DNA of 64,000 nt from Paracoccus shanxieyensis (GCF_009711265.1 NZ_WMII01000016.1:1-64000); one strand, 5' to 3'. Shown: positions 27,430-37,006, counted from the first letter of the stretch. Notes: a model not told the origin generated them from the letters alone. Program-made: numbers and translations.

Positions 27430-28208
27430 TCCGGCAGCCAGCGGGTTTCGTAGAACTTGCGATGCTTGGCCGACATCGTGGCGGTGTCCATCATCAGGAA
27501 CACATCGGTGGTGTTGAATTCGCGGTCCAGATAGGCGCCTTCGCCGATGAAGCCGCCGATGCGCAGATAGGCTTTGATCAACGGCGGCATCGCGGCCATG
27601 GCGACGCGCCGGTCCAGATCCTCGGGCGCGATCAGGTCCATGCGCTGAAAGCCCTGAGGCAGGGCGCGGCAGCGCAGTCCTTGGGGCGCAAGATGGTGAT
27701 GGTGCAGCCAACTGAGTTGCTGGGCCAGCGGCGCGGGATCGGTGCCATGGAACGAGGCGACGCCGAACAAAAGCTCGATCCCCTGGCTCAGCACATATTC
27801 CGCCAGACCGTTCCACAGCAAAAACATCCCCGAGCCGCCGCGGAAATCGGCATCCATGCAGGACCGGCCCAGTTCCAGCAAGCGCCGTCCCGACTGGCGC
27901 AGCGGCGTCAGGTCATATTCCGCATCGCAATAGAAGCGACCGAATGTCGCGGCCCGTTCGCCCGGCAACAGGCGATAGACGCCCACCACATGATCCAGCG
28001 TGCTGGCGCAGCGGCGGTTGTCCACCAGCACCAGATGATCGACCACCGGGTCGAATTCGTCGCATTCCAGCCGCGCCTCGTGGTCGACCAGCGGGCCGTC
28101 TCCGCCCAATTCCTCAACGAAAACGCGATACCGCAGGCGTTGTGCCGCCAGCAGGTCCGCCTTGTCCGTGGCAAGCCGCGTTTCAAAATACGAGCTTTCG
28201 GGAGTCAT
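27426..28208 (-). CDS. olsB: L-ornithine N-alpha-acyltransferase (OlsB-like)
   Basis: Transfers a 3-hydroxyacyl group from acyl carrier protein to ornithine, the first step to phosphate-free ornithine lipids. The 260-residue GNAT-like protein has RLRYRVFVEELG, VVGVYRLLPGERA, LELGRSCMDADFRGGSGMFLLW and LFGVASFHGTDP, as in the 'hemolysin-like' OlsB family. The start is ATG 28208. I see no clear Pho box upstream, although ornithine lipids are often phosphate-regulated. Confidence 0.85.
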   Translation of the reverse strand: MTPESSYFETRLATDKADLLAAQRLRYRVFVEELGGDGPLVDHEARLECDEFDPVVDHLVLVDNRRCASTLDHVVGVYRLLPGERAATFGRFYCDAEYDLTPLRQSGRRLLELGRSCMDADFRGGSGMFLLWNGLAEYVLSQGIELLFGVASFHGTDPAPLAQQLSWLHHHHLAPQGLRCRALPQGFQRMDLIAPEDLDRRVAMAAMPPLIKAYLRIGGFIGEGAYLDREFNTTDVFLMMDTATMSAKHRKFYETRWLPE

Positions 28209-28349
28209 CTGAAGGCGCAGACCCTGTGCAAAGTGGCGGTTCCGACCCGGTTTAGGCGTGCAGCCCGCACATTGCAACATGCGGCACGAGTGGCACTGCC
28301 GTAAGACATTGACACAATTAAAAGTTGAAATAAGCTTGAATTGTCTGCA

Positions 28350-28526
28350 TCAGGAGTGACCCGTGACAAGTTCCAGCCGCACATGGCGGCCATCGACCAC
28401 CTGTTTGCCCGCATTGGCGAAGTTCACCGTGATCTTGTCCCCGATGCGCGACTGCACCTGACCCGTGCCCCAATCCGGGGCTCCGGGGTGGCGGACGATC
28501 ATACCCGGTTCAAGTATTTCATTCAT
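28350..28526 (-). CDS. DUF3553 small protein
   Basis: A 58-residue protein, MNEILEPGMIVRHPGAPDWG... ending LVTGHS. It matches the DUF3553 family of short beta-rich proteins with HPGAPDWGTGQVQS. The function is unknown; the fold may resemble small UvrD/PcrA C-terminal Tudor-like domains. AAAGG lies eight bases before ATG 28526. It is divergent from chpT, 41 bases away. Confidence 0.88.
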   Translation of the reverse strand: MNEILEPGMIVRHPGAPDWGTGQVQSRIGDKITVNFANAGKQVVDGRHVRLELVTGHS

Positions 28527-28567
28527 CTTCGCGACCTTTCACAGCGCGCAATCAAGGCAAGGCTTTC

Positions 28568-29242
28568 ATGGACGATCTAGGTCTTTACCGCAACTCATCC
28601 TCCGGACAGGACCAACAGGCAAACCGGGCGCTGCCGCCGGAACGGCTGGCGGCGCTGGTGGGGGCGCGGCTGTGTCATGATCTGGTCTCGCCCCTTGGGG
28701 CCATTGGCAACGGGCTTGAGCTGCTGCAGATGTCGGGCGAATTTCCCGGCATCGCCAAAAGCCCCGAACTGATGCTGATTTCCGAAAGCGTCGAGGCGGC
28801 GCGGGCGCGCATCCGCTGCTTCCGCGTGGCCTTTGGCGCGGCCTCGGCCGATCAGCGCATGGGGCAGAACGATCTGGGCAGCCTGTTGGGCGATGTCGAA
28901 AAGGGCGGGCGCATCCGCGTGCGGCTGGACGCGCAGGGCGATCTGCCCCGGACCGAGGCGCGGATGATCCTGCTGGCGCTGATGTGTCTGGAAACCGCCT
29001 TGCCATGGGGCGGCAGCGTGCTGGTCTGTCGCGGCGCGTCGGGCTGGCGTCTGGTGGCCGAAACCACGCGCAGCAAGGCCGATCCGGCGCTGTGGTCATG
29101 GCTGGACCGCGACCCGTCGCGCGACCGTCCCGATCCCGCCCCCGGCGAGGTGCATTTCGCCCTGCTGGCCGCATTCGCCGCGCAGGAGGGCCGTCCGCTG
29201 GCATGGGAACTGGACGACAGCGGCGGCGAGATCTCGTTCTAA
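28568..29242 (+). CDS. chpT: Histidine phosphotransferase ChpT
   Basis: Relays phosphate from the hybrid kinase CckA to CtrA (and CpdR) in the alphaproteobacterial cell-cycle and motility phosphorelay. The 224-residue protein has the phosphorylated histidine at about His37 in LCHDLVSPLGAIGNGLELL. The C-terminal half is a degenerate HATPase-like fold without nucleotide-binding boxes, as expected. Its last four bases overlap the end of the convergent gene at 29239. Confidence 0.9.
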   Translation: MDDLGLYRNSSSGQDQQANRALPPERLAALVGARLCHDLVSPLGAIGNGLELLQMSGEFPGIAKSPELMLISESVEAARARIRCFRVAFGAASADQRMGQNDLGSLLGDVEKGGRIRVRLDAQGDLPRTEARMILLALMCLETALPWGGSVLVCRGASGWRLVAETTRSKADPALWSWLDRDPSRDRPDPAPGEVHFALLAAFAAQEGRPLAWELDDSGGEISF

Positions 29243-30183
29243 TCCGGCACCTCGGCCAATGCCCGCCCGATGCGCCGCGCCCAGCCGGGCGGCGGGTCGG
29301 GCACGTCTTCCAGCAGCTTGCTGAGCGCCGCCGTGCCCGTGGCCGGGTCCAGCGGCAGCAGCGTCAAACAGGCCTCGAGCCGTTGCTGCGGCGGGGCGGT
29401 CCGGGCGATCTGCGCCAGCATCGCCAGCGCCCGGTCAGGATGGCGGGGCAGGGCGGCATGGGCAAGGCTCAGCCGATAGCGGACCGAGCCGCGCCGCGCG
29501 TCCCGGTGCAGGCTGCGGATGCGCGCGGCGTTCAACTGTCCCCGGATCAGCATGGTTGAGATCGCGCCGATGCCGTTCGCGTCCCCGATGACGCCTGTGG
29601 CGGGATGGCCGCCATGCGGCAAAGCGATCAGCCGCAGATGCGGGAAGGCCGCGCCGATCCGCGCCGCATGTGCGCGATCTTCCGGGATGGCGGGGTCATA
29701 CAGCAGCACGCCGCCAAGGCCCGTATCCCCCTGCGATTCCGGCAACGGCATGGAGCGGCCGATGCGGGCGAATTTCGCGTGACGGCCGGGATCATAGGGC
29801 GCGACCTGCGGGTCGATGCAATATTGCGGCGACACGACAAGCGCGCGGCACACATGCGCGGCCTTGGAATACAGCAGCGCGCCATATCCGCCCATGGAAA
29901 AGCCGGTGGCCGTCACCTCGTCATATCCGGCGGTCGCTTGCGTCAACGCGCGCGCCAGCGCTGCGCTGCGCCCCGAGACGAACCAGTCGCGCCGCGCCGT
30001 CTGCACCGTCAGCGCATCGATCCCCTGCCGTTCGGCAAAGCGCGGGCAGGATGTCGGCTCGAACCCCTGCATCCGGTCGCGGCCCGGCTCAAAGCAGACC
30101 ACGGCGCGGCGGCTGCCTTCGGGCGCGCGAAACAGCGTCACCCGGTGGCGCGCGTCCTGATGCAGACATTCGGCCTGTCGCAA
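29239..30183 (-). CDS. Alpha/beta-hydrolase-like protein, unknown function
   Basis: A 314-residue protein whose N-terminal two-thirds looks like an alpha/beta hydrolase: VTLFRAPEGSRRAVVCFEP, then the nucleophile elbow GFSMGGYGALL with Ser at about residue 94, and LIALPHGGHPATG, where a catalytic histidine would sit. The last 100 residues are helical and arginine-rich (ALPRHPDRALAMLAQIARTAPPQQRLEACLTLL), perhaps a TPR-like tail. It ends four bases from proA's partner start and is likely cotranscribed with proA. The substrate is unknown. Confidence 0.7.
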   Translation of the reverse strand: MRQAECLHQDARHRVTLFRAPEGSRRAVVCFEPGRDRMQGFEPTSCPRFAERQGIDALTVQTARRDWFVSGRSAALARALTQATAGYDEVTATGFSMGGYGALLYSKAAHVCRALVVSPQYCIDPQVAPYDPGRHAKFARIGRSMPLPESQGDTGLGGVLLYDPAIPEDRAHAARIGAAFPHLRLIALPHGGHPATGVIGDANGIGAISTMLIRGQLNAARIRSLHRDARRGSVRYRLSLAHAALPRHPDRALAMLAQIARTAPPQQRLEACLTLLPLDPATGTAALSKLLEDVPDPPPGWARRIGRALAEVPD

Positions 30184-30186
30184 GGC

Positions 30187-31458
30187 TCAGCCGCGGATCG
30201 TGCCGTCGCCGGTCACCAGATATTTGAAGCTGGTCAACTGCTCGGCCCCCACCGGGCCGCGCGCATGCATCTTGCCGGTGGCGATGCCGATTTCTGCGCC
30301 CATGCCGAATTCGCCGCCATCGGCAAACTGGGTCGAGGCATTGCGCATCAGGATCGCGCTGTCCAGACTGCGGAAGAAGCGGTTCGCGGTCGCATCGTTT
30401 TCGGTCAAAATCGCCTCGGTATGGTTCGAGCCATAGCGGCGGATATGCGCAATCGCGCCCTCGACGCCATCGACCAGCCGCACGGCGATGATCTTGTCCA
30501 GAAACTCTTGCCCGAAATCATCCGGCTGCGCCGGGATGGTGCCTGCGACCTGCGCCAGATCGCCCTCGGCGCGGACTTCGACCCCGGCCTCCAGCAGGTC
30601 CTGCACCAGAACCGGGCCGTGCTTGGCCAGAAAATCGCGGTCGATCAGCAGACATTCCGCCGCGCCGCAGATCCCCGTGCGCCGGGTCTTGGCGTTCAGC
30701 ACCACGCGGCGCGCCTTGTCCAGATCGGCATCGCCATCGGCATAGACGTGGCAGATGCCCTCAAGATGGGCAAAGACCGGGACGCGGGCCTCGGACTGCA
30801 CCAGCCCGACCAGCCCCTTGCCGCCGCGCGGCACGATCACGTCGATCAGCCCCTGCGCGCGCAGCATGGCGCCCACCGCCTCACGCGCGCGGGTGGGGAC
30901 CATCTGGACGGCGGCGGCGGGCAGACCCGCCTGCGTCACGCCCTGCACCAGCGCCGCATGGATCGCCTCGGCCGAGTGCAGGCTTTCCGAGCCGCCGCGC
31001 AAGATCACCGCATTGCCGGATTTCAGCGCCAGCGCCGCCGCATCCGCGGTGACGTTCGGGCGGCTTTCATAGATCACGCCGATCACACCCAGAGGCGTCG
31101 CTACGCGCTGGATGTGCAGACCGTTCGGGCGGTCCCATTCGGCCAGCACCTGACCCACGGGATCGGGCTGGGCCGCGACCGAGCGCAACCCGTCCGCCAT
31201 CGCCGCCACGCGCGCGGGATCCAGCATCAGCCGGTCCAGCATGGCTGGCGACAGACCCTTGTCCCGTGCCTGCGCCATGTCCAGCGCATTGGCGTCCAGA
31301 ATGGCGGCTTCGGCGGCATGGATGGCATCGGCGGCAGCGTTCAGCGCGGCCTGCTTGCGCTCGGCCGTTGCTTCGGCCAGCACGCTTGCGGCGTCGCGCG
31401 CATCGCGGCCCATCCGGGCGATCAGCGCATCGGCATCTTGCTGGGTCAGGTCTTTCAT
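30187..31458 (-). CDS. proA: Gamma-glutamyl phosphate reductase
   Basis: Reduces gamma-glutamyl phosphate with NADPH to glutamate semialdehyde, the second step of proline synthesis. The 423-residue aldehyde dehydrogenase-fold enzyme has [40 protein letters not shown] and [17 protein letters not shown], with the catalytic Cys in TGICGAAE. The partner proB is not next to it; instead the ssrA gene lies upstream. Confidence 0.96.
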   Translation of the reverse strand: MKDLTQQDADALIARMGRDARDAASVLAEATAERKQAALNAAADAIHAAEAAILDANALDMAQARDKGLSPAMLDRLMLDPARVAAMADGLRSVAAQPDPVGQVLAEWDRPNGLHIQRVATPLGVIGVIYESRPNVTADAAALALKSGNAVILRGGSESLHSAEAIHAALVQGVTQAGLPAAAVQMVPTRAREAVGAMLRAQGLIDVIVPRGGKGLVGLVQSEARVPVFAHLEGICHVYADGDADLDKARRVVLNAKTRRTGICGAAECLLIDRDFLAKHGPVLVQDLLEAGVEVRAEGDLAQVAGTIPAQPDDFGQEFLDKIIAVRLVDGVEGAIAHIRRYGSNHTEAILTENDATANRFFRSLDSAILMRNASTQFADGGEFGMGAEIGIATGKMHARGPVGAEQLTSFKYLVTGDGTIRG

Positions 31459-31539
31459 CGTGGCATTCCCTTGAACGTGCCGCAGAGATAGGGGCGCGCG
31501 TGCTGAAAAACCAGCGATAAAGGGCCAGCGAGAAAGGGA

Positions 31540-31856
31540 AAATGCAGGATTCTGTTGCCAGGTTCCTGCCGACCCCGCCTGCCGCGGCTAAGCGACAGGA
31601 CTTAAGTTTCGGTTACCCGAGCTGCTTACGCAGCCAGAGCGACCGGAGCACGGTTGTCGTTGGCAACTGTACAATTTGCACCGATATCGGTGGTAGCTCA
31701 CCGAGACAAAGCTAACATCTTTAGACGTTCGTCGATCCTGTTTCGACCCCATTTGCCCCCAACGAGGGTGGTTTGGTGGAGTCGCCGGGTACCGCCCCCG
31801 GGTCCGATCCGCTTATTCCATGCGCGTTTATGTCCATAGCCCGGGCGAACCCGAAC
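31540..31856 (-). ncRNA. ssrA: Circularly permuted two-piece tmRNA
   Basis: Rescues stalled ribosomes by adding a degradation tag. On the minus strand the acceptor piece comes first and ends GGCGACTCCACCA at 31774, with a T-arm-like CCGGG/CCCGG stem. A 23-base spacer follows, then the coding piece beginning GGGGTCGAAACAGGATCGACG at 31750. GGGGTCG pairs with CGACTCC to form the acceptor stem. The tag frame at 31626-31664 encodes ANDNRAPVALAA and ends in TAA. A hairpin (GCAGGA/TCCTGC, 31544-31569) followed by ATTTT marks the likely 3' end. The exact 5' and 3' ends are estimates. Confidence 0.88.
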
Positions 31857-31862
31857 AGGGCG

Positions 31863-31891
31863 AATATAGGGGGGCGGTGACAGGGACGCAA
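31863..31891 (-). promoter_or_regulatory. Sigma70-type promoter for ssrA
   Basis: The minus-strand -35 box TTGCGT (31886-31891) and -10 box TATATT (31863-31868) are separated by 17 bases. The predicted start is near 31856, just before the acceptor piece of tmRNA. Confidence 0.65.
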
Positions 31892-31983
31892 GGCGGGCAA
31901 ACATTTGTTGCAGATGTTGCCTTGGCGTTCATGGTTTGGCCTGATCGTTTCAGTTAAGCAACCATAAGGCGAAGAAAGAGAAC

Positions 31984-32014
31984 AAAAAAGGGGAGCGCTG
32001 CGCGCGTTCCCCTT
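31984..32014 (-). terminator. Intrinsic terminator after the PotD-like gene
   Basis: On the minus strand AAGGGGAACGC pairs with GCGCTCCCCTT (one G-U pair) and runs into TTTTTTG. Two further GC hairpins lie between it and the gene's stop codon, at about 32033-32049 and 32063-32082. Confidence 0.8.
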
Positions 32015-32095
32015 GCGTTTGCTGGTCGGGCTGGCGGGAACATCCCGCCCTGGCCTCAGACCCTGCGGCGGGACCGGCCCGCCGCTGTGATCCGA

Positions 32096-33145
32096 TCAGA
32101 AGCCGGCCTTGATCTTTTCGAACTCTTGCAACTGACGTTCGCGCTGTTGCGGGTCGTTCGGGGTCTGGGACAGGATCGGGGCATCGACATCGGCAAGGCC
32201 CTCTTTCACCGCCGGTTCGTCCTTGATCGTCTCCATCGCCACGGTCGAGGTATGGCCGTAACCGATGGTGTCCAGCAGCGCCTTGGCCGCGGGCGGGGCA
32301 AGCCATGCGTTGATGAAGTCATAGGCCTTTTCTTCCTTGCCCGGCCCGTTCTTCAGGTTGATGAAGCCGCAGAAGAACATCGAGCTGCCCTCGGTCGGGG
32401 CGCGCTGGAAGCCGACCGGGAAGCCGTCATTTTCCAAAAGCACCACGCCGTCATTCCACGACCACGCGATATCCACCGCGCCCGAAGCCATCAGCTGCGC
32501 CTGTTCGGACGGATCGGCCCAATAGGCGGCGACGTTCTGATGCGCCTGCCGCAGCCAGTCGGCGGCGGCCTTGAACTGCTCGTCCGTGACCTTTGTCCAG
32601 TCGGTCGTGCCGGTGGCCAGATAGGCCAGCGCCCAGACATCATCCGCCGAATCGGGCAGGCTGGTGCGGCCCTGATATTTCGGGTTGATGAAGACGTTCA
32701 GGCTGGCCACGTCCTCGGCCGGAACCACCTCTTTGTTATAGGCGATGGCGGTCGCGCCCCAGTCGGTCGGGATATACCAGACGCCTTGGTCATCCTTGAA
32801 GATCTCGCTGTCCAGAAAGCGCGGCGCGATGGTGTCGAAAGCCGGGATCTTGCTGGTGTCCCAAGGCTCGATCAGACCGGCATCGCGGTATTTCGACACC
32901 ATTTGCGAACAGGGATGCGCCACATCGGCTTTGAAGCCCGAGGCGAGTTTCTGATACGCCTCATCGTCATCGCCATAGAAGGCATAGGTCGGGCTGTCGC
33001 CGTATTTGTCGACATAGCCCTGAAAGATCGAAGGTTCCTCGAACCCGGCCCAGTCAAAGACCGTCAGTTCGGGATCGGCGGCGAAGCTGGGCGCGGCGAC
33101 AGAGCCAATGACCAGCGCAATGGCAGAGGAGCGCAGAAGTTTCAT
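32096..33145 (-). CDS. Extracellular solute-binding protein, spermidine/putrescine (PotD) type
   Basis: A 349-residue periplasmic binding protein with a clear signal peptide (MKLLRSSAIALVIGSVAAPSFA, cleaved before ADPELTVFDWAGFE). WAGFE, YGDDDEAYQKL, and WSWNDGVVLLENDGFPVGF fit the PotD/PotF-like family 1 polyamine binders. No ATPase or permease gene lies nearby, so it must pair with a transporter elsewhere or act as a sensor. It is transcribed alone, with its own terminator. Confidence 0.83.
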   Translation of the reverse strand: MKLLRSSAIALVIGSVAAPSFAADPELTVFDWAGFEEPSIFQGYVDKYGDSPTYAFYGDDDEAYQKLASGFKADVAHPCSQMVSKYRDAGLIEPWDTSKIPAFDTIAPRFLDSEIFKDDQGVWYIPTDWGATAIAYNKEVVPAEDVASLNVFINPKYQGRTSLPDSADDVWALAYLATGTTDWTKVTDEQFKAAADWLRQAHQNVAAYWADPSEQAQLMASGAVDIAWSWNDGVVLLENDGFPVGFQRAPTEGSSMFFCGFINLKNGPGKEEKAYDFINAWLAPPAAKALLDTIGYGHTSTVAMETIKDEPAVKEGLADVDAPILSQTPNDPQQRERQLQEFEKIKAGF

Positions 33146-33272
33146 CTGTGACCTTATCTGGTGAAGTGTGGCAGCATAGGTTTGACGCTAGCGACAGCGA
33201 CGCAGCCCCGCAAGCATTCGCGACGCCCCGGCCTGCACGTTCTCTTGGCACTGCCTGACAAAAGGGCAGGGG

Positions 33273-34172
33273 TTACCAGCGCCCCGATGCGCCGCCGCCG
33301 CGCGATGATCCACCGCCGAAACCGCCGCCCGGACCCCGCTGGCCCGGCGCGCCGCGATAGTCGTTGTTGCGTTGCTGGCGCAGAAGCTCTCCGGTGGCCC
33401 CATACCACATCATCTGCGGGTTGGGCGACAGGCGGGTCTGATGCCAGCCGCAATGCGGGCAGCGCCGAATGATTTCCTGTTGCGCCACAAGATAGCCGCC
33501 GTCGGGCTGGGCTTCGCGATGCGGCTGGCGCGTGGTGGTGACGCCGCTGCGGCTGCATTCGGGGCAGCGCCGCCGCGTCCATGCCTTGCGCGCGATGGCG
33601 GCGAAGATCGCGCCGAACGCGCCGAAGATCACCAGACCGACCCAGCCATCCGAGCGTTCGCGGGCCAGCGGCGCGCCCGCGGCCACCGGGCGGACGATCA
33701 GGCGGATGATATCCTCGGTCGTCTGGCGGATGCCTTGGGACGGCGCATCGCCGCGCATGGCGGGCAGCAGCGTGCCGCGCATGATGTCCTGCGCCAGAAT
33801 GTCGGCCTCGGGCGAATAGCCCCGGCCCAGTTCGATCCGCGCCTCGCGGTCGTCGCGCAGCACCAGCAGCATGAAGCCGTCATTGCGCTGCGCATCGCCC
33901 ACGCCCCAGTGATTGAAAAGCCGCGTGGCAAAGGGCTCAAGCCCATCCGCGCCGCCATAGCGCGCCCGATCAGACAGGGTGACCACCGTGCCCTGCACGC
34001 CGGTCGACCGGCTGAGCTCGGCCAGCGCGCGGTCGATGGCCGTGGCATCGGCCGGGCTCAGCAGGCCCGCGAGGTCATTGACCGTGGTCGATTGCCACTC
34101 GGGCAGGTTCTGCGCCGCAGCCCCTGCCGCAAGGCCAAGCATCACCAGCAGCGCGGCCAGCAGGTGGCGCAT
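33273..34172 (-). CDS. TPM-domain membrane protein (YgcG family)
   Basis: A 299-residue protein with a signal peptide, a TPM domain (VNDLAGLLSPADATAIDRALAEL ... GDAQRNDGFMLLVLRDDREARIELGRGY), one membrane segment near residue 180 (GWVGLVIFGAFGAIFAAIA), a four-cysteine zinc-ribbon-like part (CPECSRSG ... CPHCGWH) and a Gly-rich tail. TPM proteins are associated with photosystem II repair in plants; the bacterial role is unclear. The start follows the ppk2 stop by three bases, so it belongs to the ATPase-metA-ppk2 group. Confidence 0.85.
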   Translation of the reverse strand: MRHLLAALLVMLGLAAGAAAQNLPEWQSTTVNDLAGLLSPADATAIDRALAELSRSTGVQGTVVTLSDRARYGGADGLEPFATRLFNHWGVGDAQRNDGFMLLVLRDDREARIELGRGYSPEADILAQDIMRGTLLPAMRGDAPSQGIRQTTEDIIRLIVRPVAAGAPLARERSDGWVGLVIFGAFGAIFAAIARKAWTRRRCPECSRSGVTTTRQPHREAQPDGGYLVAQQEIIRRCPHCGWHQTRLSPNPQMMWYGATGELLRQQRNNDYRGAPGQRGPGGGFGGGSSRGGGASGRW

Positions 34173-34175
34173 GGC

Positions 34176-35078
34176 TCAGCCCGCCAGCATCTCGGGGCCG
34201 CCGACGATCTTGGGGTCGGGCATGCCGATCAGCGCATCGTCGCGCCCGGCGAAATCCACCGCGCGCAGGATGGTCTGGATCGCCGCGATCCGCGCCCGCC
34301 GCTTGTCGTCCGAGCGGATGACCGTCCACGGCGCGATGCCCGAATGGCTGCGTGCCAGCGTGTCGCGGATGGCATCGGTATAGTCGTCCCATTTCGCCAG
34401 ACCGTCCACGTCGATCGAGCTCAGCTTCCACTGCTTCAGCGGGTCGGCCTCGCGGTCAAGGAACCGCAGCAGCTGTTCGGCGCGACCCACGTTCAGCCAC
34501 AGCTTGACCAGCACGATGCCGTCATCGACCAGCATGTTTTCGTAATGCGGCAATTGGCGGAAGAACGTCTCGCGCTGCGTATCGGTGGAAAAGCCAAAGA
34601 CCTTTTCGACCACGCCGCGGTTATACCAGCTGCGGTCGAACAGCGCGATTTCCCCCGCGCCGGGCAGCCAGTCGGTATAGCGCTGGAAATACCACTGGCC
34701 CGCCTCACGCTCGCTGGGTTTGGGCAGCGCGACGATATAGGCGGAACGCGGGTTCAGGTTTTCGCGCACCCGTTCGATGGTGCCGCCCTTGCCTGCGGCG
34801 TCGCGGCCCTCGAACAGCACGATGATGCGCTTGCCGGTATGGATCACGTCGCGCATCAGATGGACAAGCTGCAATTGCAGCGCCTCGAGATGGGCGTCGT
34901 AATCCTTGCCCTTCATCTCGGCGTCATAGGGATAATCGGGGTTCAGGATCTTCTTGCCATCGGCGGATTTGACGGCGCGGCGGATGTCGTCCGGGGCGCC
35001 ATCTTCCAGAAAGCGGGTGATCGCGCCGACATAGGGCAGGTCGGGATGATGCTGCGTCAGTGCCTTTTCCTTGCCCAT
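34176..35078 (-). CDS. ppk2: Polyphosphate kinase 2
   Basis: Transfers phosphate between polyphosphate and nucleoside diphosphates. The 300-residue single-domain PPK2 has Walker [17 protein letters not shown], the lid region [24 protein letters not shown], and Walker [16 protein letters not shown]. The size and the ADP/GDP-type motifs suggest class I. GGGAG upstream supports ATG 35078. It lies one base after metA and before the TPM gene. Confidence 0.93.
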   Translation of the reverse strand: MGKEKALTQHHPDLPYVGAITRFLEDGAPDDIRRAVKSADGKKILNPDYPYDAEMKGKDYDAHLEALQLQLVHLMRDVIHTGKRIIVLFEGRDAAGKGGTIERVRENLNPRSAYIVALPKPSEREAGQWYFQRYTDWLPGAGEIALFDRSWYNRGVVEKVFGFSTDTQRETFFRQLPHYENMLVDDGIVLVKLWLNVGRAEQLLRFLDREADPLKQWKLSSIDVDGLAKWDDYTDAIRDTLARSHSGIAPWTVIRSDDKRRARIAAIQTILRAVDFAGRDDALIGMPDPKIVGGPEMLAG

Positions 35079-35079
35079 G

Positions 35080-36006
35080 TCACTCGCTCCCGATTTTGGC
35101 CATGTCGTAATGCGTGGTCTGATAGATCTCGTTGATCCAGTTACCGTAAAGCAGATGCGCATGGCTGCGCCAGCGATTGCTGGGCGGCTGGCCGGGGTCG
35201 TCATCGGGATAATAGTTCACCGGCACGTTGATCGGCTTTCCTGCGGCCACGTCGCGGTCGTATTCATCCTTCAGCGTCGTGCTGTCATATTCGAAATGGT
35301 TGAACACATACAGCGCGCGCCGCCCGGCATCCTCCAGCAAGCACGGCCCCGCCTGATCCGAGGCGATCAGCGTGCGCAGCGCCGGGATGGCATCGACCTG
35401 ATCCTGCCGCACCTCGGTCCAGCGGCTGACCGGCACCAGCACATCATCCGAAAATCCCCGCAGATAGGGGCTGGCGGGGGCCATGTTGCGATGCCGGAAG
35501 CAGCCGAAGGCCTTGCGGTCCAGCGCGTGCTTTTCCAGCCCGTTGAAATGCCATGCCATCGCCATGCCGCCCCAGCAGACGCCAAAGGTCGAATGCACAT
35601 GCGTCTGGGTCCAGTCGAAGACCTGCTGCAATTCGTCCCAATAGGTCACCTGATCGAAGGGCAGATGTTCGATCGGCGCGCCGGTGATGATCAGCCCGTC
35701 GAATTTCTCGCCCGTCGCCTGCACCTCGCGGAAGGTGCGATAGAAGCTTTGCAGATGGTCGGCGGCGGTGTTGCGGCTTTCGTGATCGGACATGCGGATC
35801 AGCTGGAAGTCGATCTGCAGCGGGGTCGCGCCGATGACGCGGGCGAACTGGTTTTCGGTCTGGATCTTCTTGGGCATCAGGTTCAGAAGCCCGATGCGCA
35901 AGGGCCGGATATCCTGCATCGCCGCGCGACCCGGCGACATGACCATGACGCCTTCATTCGACAGAATATCGAAGGCGGGCAGGTCATTGGGCAGGGTAAT
36001 CGGCAT
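35080..36006 (-). CDS. metA: Homoserine O-acyltransferase (MetA/MetAS)
   Basis: Activates homoserine for methionine synthesis by acetylation or succinylation; the acyl donor cannot be told from sequence alone. The 308-residue protein has [19 protein letters not shown], the nucleophile elbow FGVCWGGMA with the catalytic Cys near residue 142, and [19 protein letters not shown] with the catalytic His and Glu. Its ATG overlaps the stop of the upstream ATPase gene by one base. Confidence 0.94.
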   Translation of the reverse strand: MPITLPNDLPAFDILSNEGVMVMSPGRAAMQDIRPLRIGLLNLMPKKIQTENQFARVIGATPLQIDFQLIRMSDHESRNTAADHLQSFYRTFREVQATGEKFDGLIITGAPIEHLPFDQVTYWDELQQVFDWTQTHVHSTFGVCWGGMAMAWHFNGLEKHALDRKAFGCFRHRNMAPASPYLRGFSDDVLVPVSRWTEVRQDQVDAIPALRTLIASDQAGPCLLEDAGRRALYVFNHFEYDSTTLKDEYDRDVAAGKPINVPVNYYPDDDPGQPPSNRWRSHAHLLYGNWINEIYQTTHYDMAKIGSE

Positions 36007-36869
36007 TACGCGTCCTTTCTTGCGATGGCCGTGGCAATCAGCTGGTTCAGATCCTCGGGCGTTTTCACCTCGGCCACTTCCTCGGCCAGAAGGGTGACGC
36101 CGCGCCGGGCCATCGCCTGATAGCGCGGCTGGCGATGGGCCAGCGCGCGGGCATAGGTCCAGCGGATGAAGTCGTCGGGATTGACCTCATCTTCGTTCAG
36201 GCCCTTTTCCACGCGGTAGCTGGTCCAGGCGCGGTCCAGAAATTCGGGCTGGTAATACATCGGTTTCGGCGCGCGGTCGAAGCGGCGCACCAGTTCGGCG
36301 GTATGGGCGTCGCTGCCCTTGATCCAGATCATCAGCATGTCGCGTTCCAGCGCGTCCAGCACCGGATCGGTCGGCGCGAACGGGTCCACCACCTCGCAGA
36401 TCGAGCCGCCCGAGTCGCAGACGAAATGCGGGATGCCATAGATGTCCTGCCCGCGCCGGATGAAATGGCCGCTGTCCAGCAGGGCCGAAATCTCGGACAT
36501 GCGGTGCTGGTCCTGACGGCGCATGTATTCGTCAAAGCGCAGCCCGCCGCGCGTCTCGCTGCCGGGCTTGCCCAGATAGGTCGACAGTGGCGCCAGATTC
36601 TCAAAGGTGATGTTGCTGGCGATATAGACCGAATCCGACAGCAGCAATTCGCGCAGGAACGGCACTTTCATCGCCTCGCGCTTGAAGTTGTCGGCGATCA
36701 GCTCGCCCATGTAACGCGTGCCGATGCGGTAATCGACCGAGTAGTGAAACCAGTCGCCCGCCCCGCGCAGCATGGTGGCAAGGAAGGTCTTGCCCAGCCC
36801 GGACATGCCAAAGAACAGCACCCGCTTGCGCGGAGCCGCCAGCCATTCGCTTGCCGTTGAGTAAAGCAT
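36006..36869 (-). CDS. P-loop ATPase, unknown function
   Basis: A 287-residue protein that I do not recognise. A P-loop is clear near the N terminus ([16 protein letters not shown], about residues 29-44). [21 protein letters not shown] and [21 protein letters not shown] may hold further nucleotide-site elements. The C-terminal third is helical. It has no membrane segments or signal. AAGGAA upstream fixes ATG 36869. It heads a tightly spaced group with metA, ppk2 and the TPM gene (one-base overlap, then gaps of one and three bases). A kinase-like or regulatory ATPase role is a guess. Confidence 0.7.
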   Translation of the reverse strand: MLYSTASEWLAAPRKRVLFFGMSGLGKTFLATMLRGAGDWFHYSVDYRIGTRYMGELIADNFKREAMKVPFLRELLLSDSVYIASNITFENLAPLSTYLGKPGSETRGGLRFDEYMRRQDQHRMSEISALLDSGHFIRRGQDIYGIPHFVCDSGGSICEVVDPFAPTDPVLDALERDMLMIWIKGSDAHTAELVRRFDRAPKPMYYQPEFLDRAWTSYRVEKGLNEDEVNPDDFIRWTYARALAHRQPRYQAMARRGVTLLAEEVAEVKTPEDLNQLIATAIARKDA

Positions 36870-36967
36870 CGCCGTTCCTTCGTCAGGGCAGGCGATAGTT
36901 AGTGCCATGCGCGCCCCATGAAAAGGGGCAGCGCGGGCGGCGATGCACATGATCGGGCGCGAAGGGC

Positions 36968-36995
36968 TTGCAATCGGTTTGGCAGTTCCTATGTG
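36968..36995 (+). promoter_or_regulatory. Possible promoter for terC
   Basis: TTGCAA (36968-36973) and TATGTG (36990-36995) are 16 bases apart. The predicted start falls just before the long-range helix of the leader. Confidence 0.35.
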
Positions 36996-37006
36996 GCTTG
37001 GTGCGG

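Noticed and set aside
28209-28349. Pho box upstream of olsB
   Set aside because: No CTGTCAT-type direct repeats are present.
31654-31839. Small protein gene in the ssrA region
   Set aside because: The frame lies opposite and across the tmRNA pieces and has no RBS or family features.
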